From Dillenia suffruticosa (Eukaryota; Streptophyta; Magnoliopsida; Dilleniales; Dilleniaceae), in assembly GCA_033439265.1 (NCBI GenBank), contig JAVTVX010000013.1, positions 6,164,501 to 6,228,500 on the forward strand: DNA of 64,000 nucleotides. The letters run 5' to 3'. Numbering within the stretch: the stretch's first letter is position 1; each line of letters begins with the position of its first letter. The notes under the pieces are model-generated. The model saw only the letters and a program-made list of their open reading frames with translations. It did not search any database and had not been told where the DNA came from. A program made the position numbers and the translations under genes. This document shows, in pieces, positions 59,776-64,000 of the stretch.

Positions 59776-60550
59776 ATAGAAAAAAATTTTTCCGTCTGTG
59801 TTGGAAGATAAATTTCGTGAATATCCATTGTCAAAATTTCATCGTTAATCTGTATTATATAAAAAAAAAGGAAATCTATCGCCTCATAAAAATTAAATTT
59901 TCTTAAAAATTATTTTCTAAATGATCTAACTCTCTTGATATGATATATATTGATTCATTTACTTTAATAGGAAGTTTATAACTATATAATTATATAATAT
60001 AAAGAAAGAAATCTTTTTATATAATTATTAAATAAATAAAATTTATCATTAAAGATCGTTTAGATTATGTCCACTTGTGCTTCCAGTAAGGAAGTTATTG
60101 TTTAATAAATTCTCCATGTCACCAAAAATCAAAGGTAATGGGCCGAGCGAATAATATATTGACAACTCAAAGACCTGACAGCTAAATAATTTACTGGATG
60201 ATACAGAGAGTTAATAGCTGTGTCCGGCCCGTCGATTCTCTCAGAGACTGATGGTTATCTCCAACGCGTACATCATCACGTGGCACATTTAAAAAGAGCC
60301 GTTGGTGGACAAACTAAAACGGTAAAATGAACTTTGAATGATGACATGTCATTCACTCATTGGTTGCTTTGTTTTCACCCATAATGTCATAAAATTCCCG
60401 TCTCCGTCCCTTTCTCCCAACTTTTTTTTTTCCACTTTCTCTCGTAAACCAAACGCGTGCGTCGCACAAGTTTCGATCTTCCGTTGTTTTCGAGACCCTA
60501 ATTTCTAAAATCCTTTGGATCTTTCTCCGTTCTCCTAATCGGATTCAGCA

Positions 60551-63500
60551 ATGGCCGACGATTTCTCGAAGGCGGTCGACGACGGATTGAGGCTCTCGAA
60601 GAGAGTTTACTTCGGGAAGGACAGATCTGTAACTCCGCCGAAGCCGCCGACGATGGAGAAGTCGTCGTCGGCGTCTCTTCTTCCGGCGTCTCCTATGGTT
60701 TACGCGGTGATCTCCGATCCAGGAATTGTTGATAATCCGGATATGCCGAGCTACCAGCCTCACGTACACGGCAGGTGCGATCCTCCGGCATTGATCCCGC
60801 TTCAGATGAGCAGGATTAGTTTGGAGGTTCAGTGTTATTTGGATACGGCCTTTGTTACGATGAAAGGATCTTGGAGAGTACATTGTGTTATGGGAAGTCG
60901 GAGCTGCGATTGTCGCGTTGCTATTCCGATGGGAGAGCAGGTATTTGTTGAATTTCAGTTTTGGAATTTAGTGTGCTTGGTTTTAGGGTTTGTAAAAATT
61001 GATAGCATTAGAATTCGAGATTAAAATCAATATTGCTTCTGGGTCAAGATTTTAAGGGATAGGATTGTCTTTTGCTGTAATTTGTCTGGGAATCAACTGA
61101 TTTGACTTTTTTTTAAGAGAGAGAGTGATTATCATTCTGAAAATTCAAACACTTTATACAAATTTTAATCTTTATAAAGCTGCAAGTGCCTCGTATGCCG
61201 TCTGAAATCAGAGGAAATCTTGGGAGATACTTGTGTAACGTATCTTATTTGTTGAAGAAAGGTGTCAAAAATAGGAGTTATATTAAAGTAACTTTGAGAT
61301 AAAATGGAAGAATGAATCTAAAAGCCACACAAGCTTCTAGCCACTACAGCTTGAAAGACGGGTTAGGTGAAGGTATGTCACCAAATAGTACCATGTATGA
61401 AGTTTGGCAACCATTTATTTAATTAAATCTGTGGAATAGGAATAGCAAGGCATTTTTCACTTTCATTGGATGTGACATCATTTTAGACAAGGATCATTTC
61501 TTGCCTCTTCCTTGCTGGGACTTTAGGATGTGGATATTTATAATAACTCTCCAGGTTTAGAGCCCAAATAGCTTTTATCTAATTTTTAGATTAGGTATTA
61601 CATAAAGTACATAAATAGTGAAGTGAGTCTTCCAGTACTTGGAATTAGAGCAAGAGGATGGCAAGACGCCCCTGGCTAAAAAAGGAATACTTTGACACCG
61701 TGAAATAAAAGATTGAGTAATAGAATTTGTAGAAGTTATATATTACAGATGATAGTTACATGGATCACGCTTTATGCAGTACGGGACTAGAGGGAGTATG
61801 CTTGGTTGTTTATATTTGGCGAAATTCATTTATCTGGAATGCTATGCATAAAAGTTTAAATTGCAGTATTAAGTAGTAAAAACAGTTATGAAGCTTAAGT
61901 GCAACAGCAGAACAAACAATTTATGGCAGCATGACTATCACTATTTTCTAGGCTCTCATTTGTTATTTTTGAAAAACTTTTTATTTTTCAATATAAGAAT
62001 TCTAATCCTATTATGAATTTGAAACGTCCATATGCCTAATTATTATGGGAAAATTTTTTAAAAAGAAATAATCTGCAACTTGGATCTCACAAAACTAATG
62101 AAGAATTTTTTAAAAAAAATAATTTTTTAAAGGTAGTTGATGAGTAATCCGTTTATGTTTGAATTCCTAAACTTATCAGCAACTCTAATGTCCAAGTCCT
62201 CGTGCGTTTTCTTCTTCCTTCCTCTTCCCACTTCTCTACTCTTGCCTTCTCTTCTTCTTTTCTCTTTCGGCTTCTCTCTATCTATACACTCCTAGACACA
62301 AGAGTTTTAGAGACACCATGAAGTTAAGTCTACACTGTACACTGTGAATAGCATGCAGCAAGAGAAGTCTTTGTAGGGTATGGGAAAAGTATATCTCTTA
62401 TGTCTCATCTTTCTCACCCTCTATTAAACTCACAAAATTCAATACTTGAAGTCTATTATTTAAACCATGAATTGAATCACTATTGAGCGTTTGGGGTTGC
62501 AAACAGTCCTCCTTTGGGAACATTTAACCATAACAACAAGAAAAGCATGCATCCTTAATTTAGCAGTGCGTAACAGAAAATGTTTTGGATAATCTGGTCA
62601 ATTCCAAAGCCAAAATGGCAAGTGCACATTAATTTGTGCTTTTTGTACGCTTTTGCATGTTTTTAACGGTTCTACAAGCACTTTGCTTTGAAATTACATG
62701 GCTTGGCTTCTTCTACGCTCTCAATTGTAATATTTTTTTGGCCAACACCTAACAGGGTTCCGTTCTAGGTGTTGAGGTTGATATTTCAAGAAAATCTTAT
62801 TGTACTCAACTAGCCACAGCAGAAGACAAAAAGGATGGTGACAGAGGGGCTCGGGTGCAGGATCTGGGTTTTCTGAAACCCCACATATTCACCTTAATAA
62901 TTCCCCAGGTGAGAGCCATTGCACCACAGGTTTTGAATTGTTTGATTCAGAAGCTTATGCAGTTTGTTAAGATTTTCTCTTATTCACTTTGACTTCTCTT
63001 TGAAGGTTGATGGTGGTACCAATCTTTCAGTAAAAGTAAGCTGGTCTCAAAAATTGTTATATGATGAGGGTCAATTCTCCTTGATTGTTCCATTTAGCTT
63101 CCTCGAATATGTAACTCCTGCTGGAAAGAAAATTTCCAAGAAGGAGAAGATTCTGCTAAACGTGAATCCTGGAATTGGTACTGAAGTTCTATGCAAGACC
63201 AGCAGTCATCCTCTGAAGGTGTGCCATTAAAATTAAAGTTTTTGACTGGAACACTCTGTACATAATAAATGGTTCCGTTAACACATCCTTTTTACCACCA
63301 GGAACTTGAGCGCCGGGTGGGTCAATTGGCATATTCATATGAACAAGAAGTTTTCAAATGGTCAACAACTGACTTTACCTTTTCATACAGTGTGAGTTTT
63401 GAATTTTGCTCCATCTGTGCAGTTTTTGAATTTCCCTATGGATATTGCTGCTGGTGTAGAGGTTTCTTTGTTGAGGATTTGGACCCTTTTCCTTTTGACT

Positions 63501-64000
63501 TTTGTCAAAGTAGATGCAGTTGAAACCATACAGTATGTACTATCAAAGTCTAAAAGACCTAATCTATGAACACAAGTTTTTCGCAGGTCCCTTCAGATAG
63601 TTTATTTGGTGGTTTCTTGTTACAATCTCCATCCGCTCATGACGCTGACCAAAGGGAGATGTTCTGCATCTATCTTTTTCCAGGAAATCCACAGAAACGA
63701 AAGGTCTGTCTTATATGCTTATCTGTGGGCCTTCTCTTTCTTCTCTTGTTCATCTATTGGCTTGTGCTGTTATTTCTCTGAATTATGATGCTCCATGCAA
63801 AGCAAAGTGGAAGGACGAAATTTCATGCAACCCAAACCAGTCTGCGATTTGAATTTTGTCGTGGTTAATTAGCAACAACATAGCAAATGCTTGTAGGATT
63901 TCTGGGCTTGATAAACTATAAACCTTTTACTTGAACATGGGCCACTGTACATTTTACTCTTAAAATATGATTTTGTGCTTACAGGTAATTTATTGGATCA
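60551..64000 (+). CDS. VIT / von Willebrand factor A domain protein (inter-alpha-trypsin inhibitor heavy chain-like), 5' part only
   Basis: It resembles the plant inter-alpha-trypsin inhibitor heavy chain-related protein typified by Arabidopsis At1g19110; the cellular role is not well defined. Read exons: 60551-60940, 62756-62908, 63006-63218, 63302-63391, 63587-63703 and possibly from 63985 to the window edge. All complete exons are multiples of three (phase 0). The start MADDFSKAVDDGLRLSKRVY is the family start. Further blocks are MVYAVISDPGIVDNPDMPSY, HGRCDPPALIPLQM, GSWRVHCVMGSRSCDCRVAI, VDGGTNLSVKVSWSQKLL and REMFCIYLFPGNPQKRK. These cover the N-terminal VIT region. The von Willebrand A domain with its metal-binding DxSxS site would lie beyond the right edge. 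The last exon start at 63985 is tentative because its few codons do not match the family well. Confidence 0.9.

Larger units (their letters stand above)
57645..60550. other. Intergenic region between the TBL and VIT/vWA genes
   Basis: 57645 to about 58020 is the probable TBL 3' UTR and flank, with a short tandem duplication. Further right are AT-rich DNA, a SINE-like segment (58497-58665), an inverted-repeat element (59290-59775) and the promoter of the next gene (about 60100-60550, with a leader CTTCCGTTGTTTTCGAGACC). Confidence 0.5.

Noticed and set aside
1-64000. CRISPR arrays, bacterial-type operons, plasmid or organelle genes
   Set aside because: No regularly spaced direct repeats, and every gene has spliceosomal introns. 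This is plant nuclear DNA.

Overview
This is nuclear DNA of a eudicot plant. Non-coding sequence is AT-rich, genes are split by short GT-AG introns, and the encoded proteins match families best known from Arabidopsis. Six host gene loci can be read. From left to right they are: a strictosidine synthase-like gene (355-2365, +) with an apparent 2-nt frameshift; the 20S proteasome subunit alpha-6 gene (2869-12126, -), whose reconstructed coding sequence gives 246 aa from nine exons; a CMT3-type chromomethylase gene (22799-29072, -), reconstructed as 908 aa from 21 exons, with a truncated same-orientation paralog just downstream of it (15867-21333, -); methylthioribose-1-phosphate isomerase (44584-47221, -), 371 aa from nine exons; a trichome birefringence-like O-acetyltransferase (52915-57644, +), 545 aa from six exons; and the 5' part of a VIT/von Willebrand A-domain gene (60551 to the right edge, +). 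I placed the splice sites by hand from GT/AG signals, reading phase and family similarity.

Mobile DNA makes up most of the rest. The most structured part is 33.2-43.2 kb, which reads as three nested insertions. A long-inverted-repeat Mutator-like (foldback) element with a 9-bp target duplication contains a CACTA-type element with a 3-bp duplication. Nine bases inside its end, that element contains a Ty1-copia retrotransposon with 484-bp LTRs and a 5-bp duplication. Two related non-autonomous Mutator-like elements (14008-14769 and 21450-22301) carry strongly strand-asymmetric, pyrimidine-rich, GC-rich cores. A 5'-truncated LINE (18268-21280) sits inside exon 1 of the chromomethylase paralog, and another degraded LINE, itself cut by a SINE, lies in the 5.4-kb third intron of the proteasome gene. 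tRNA-derived SINEs of at least two families are scattered, one with a perfect 16-bp target duplication.

The host genes are unrelated housekeeping or developmental genes (protein turnover, DNA methylation, methionine salvage, cell-wall acetylation), and there is no operon-like logic. One link worth noting is that a gene that silences transposons by CHG methylation has itself been duplicated, and the duplicate has been broken by transposons. I see no CRISPR array, no rRNA gene, no intact tRNA gene and no clearly new biological system. The most original observations are the triple nest, the paired C-rich Mutator-like elements and an in-frame exon duplication in the trichome birefringence-like gene.
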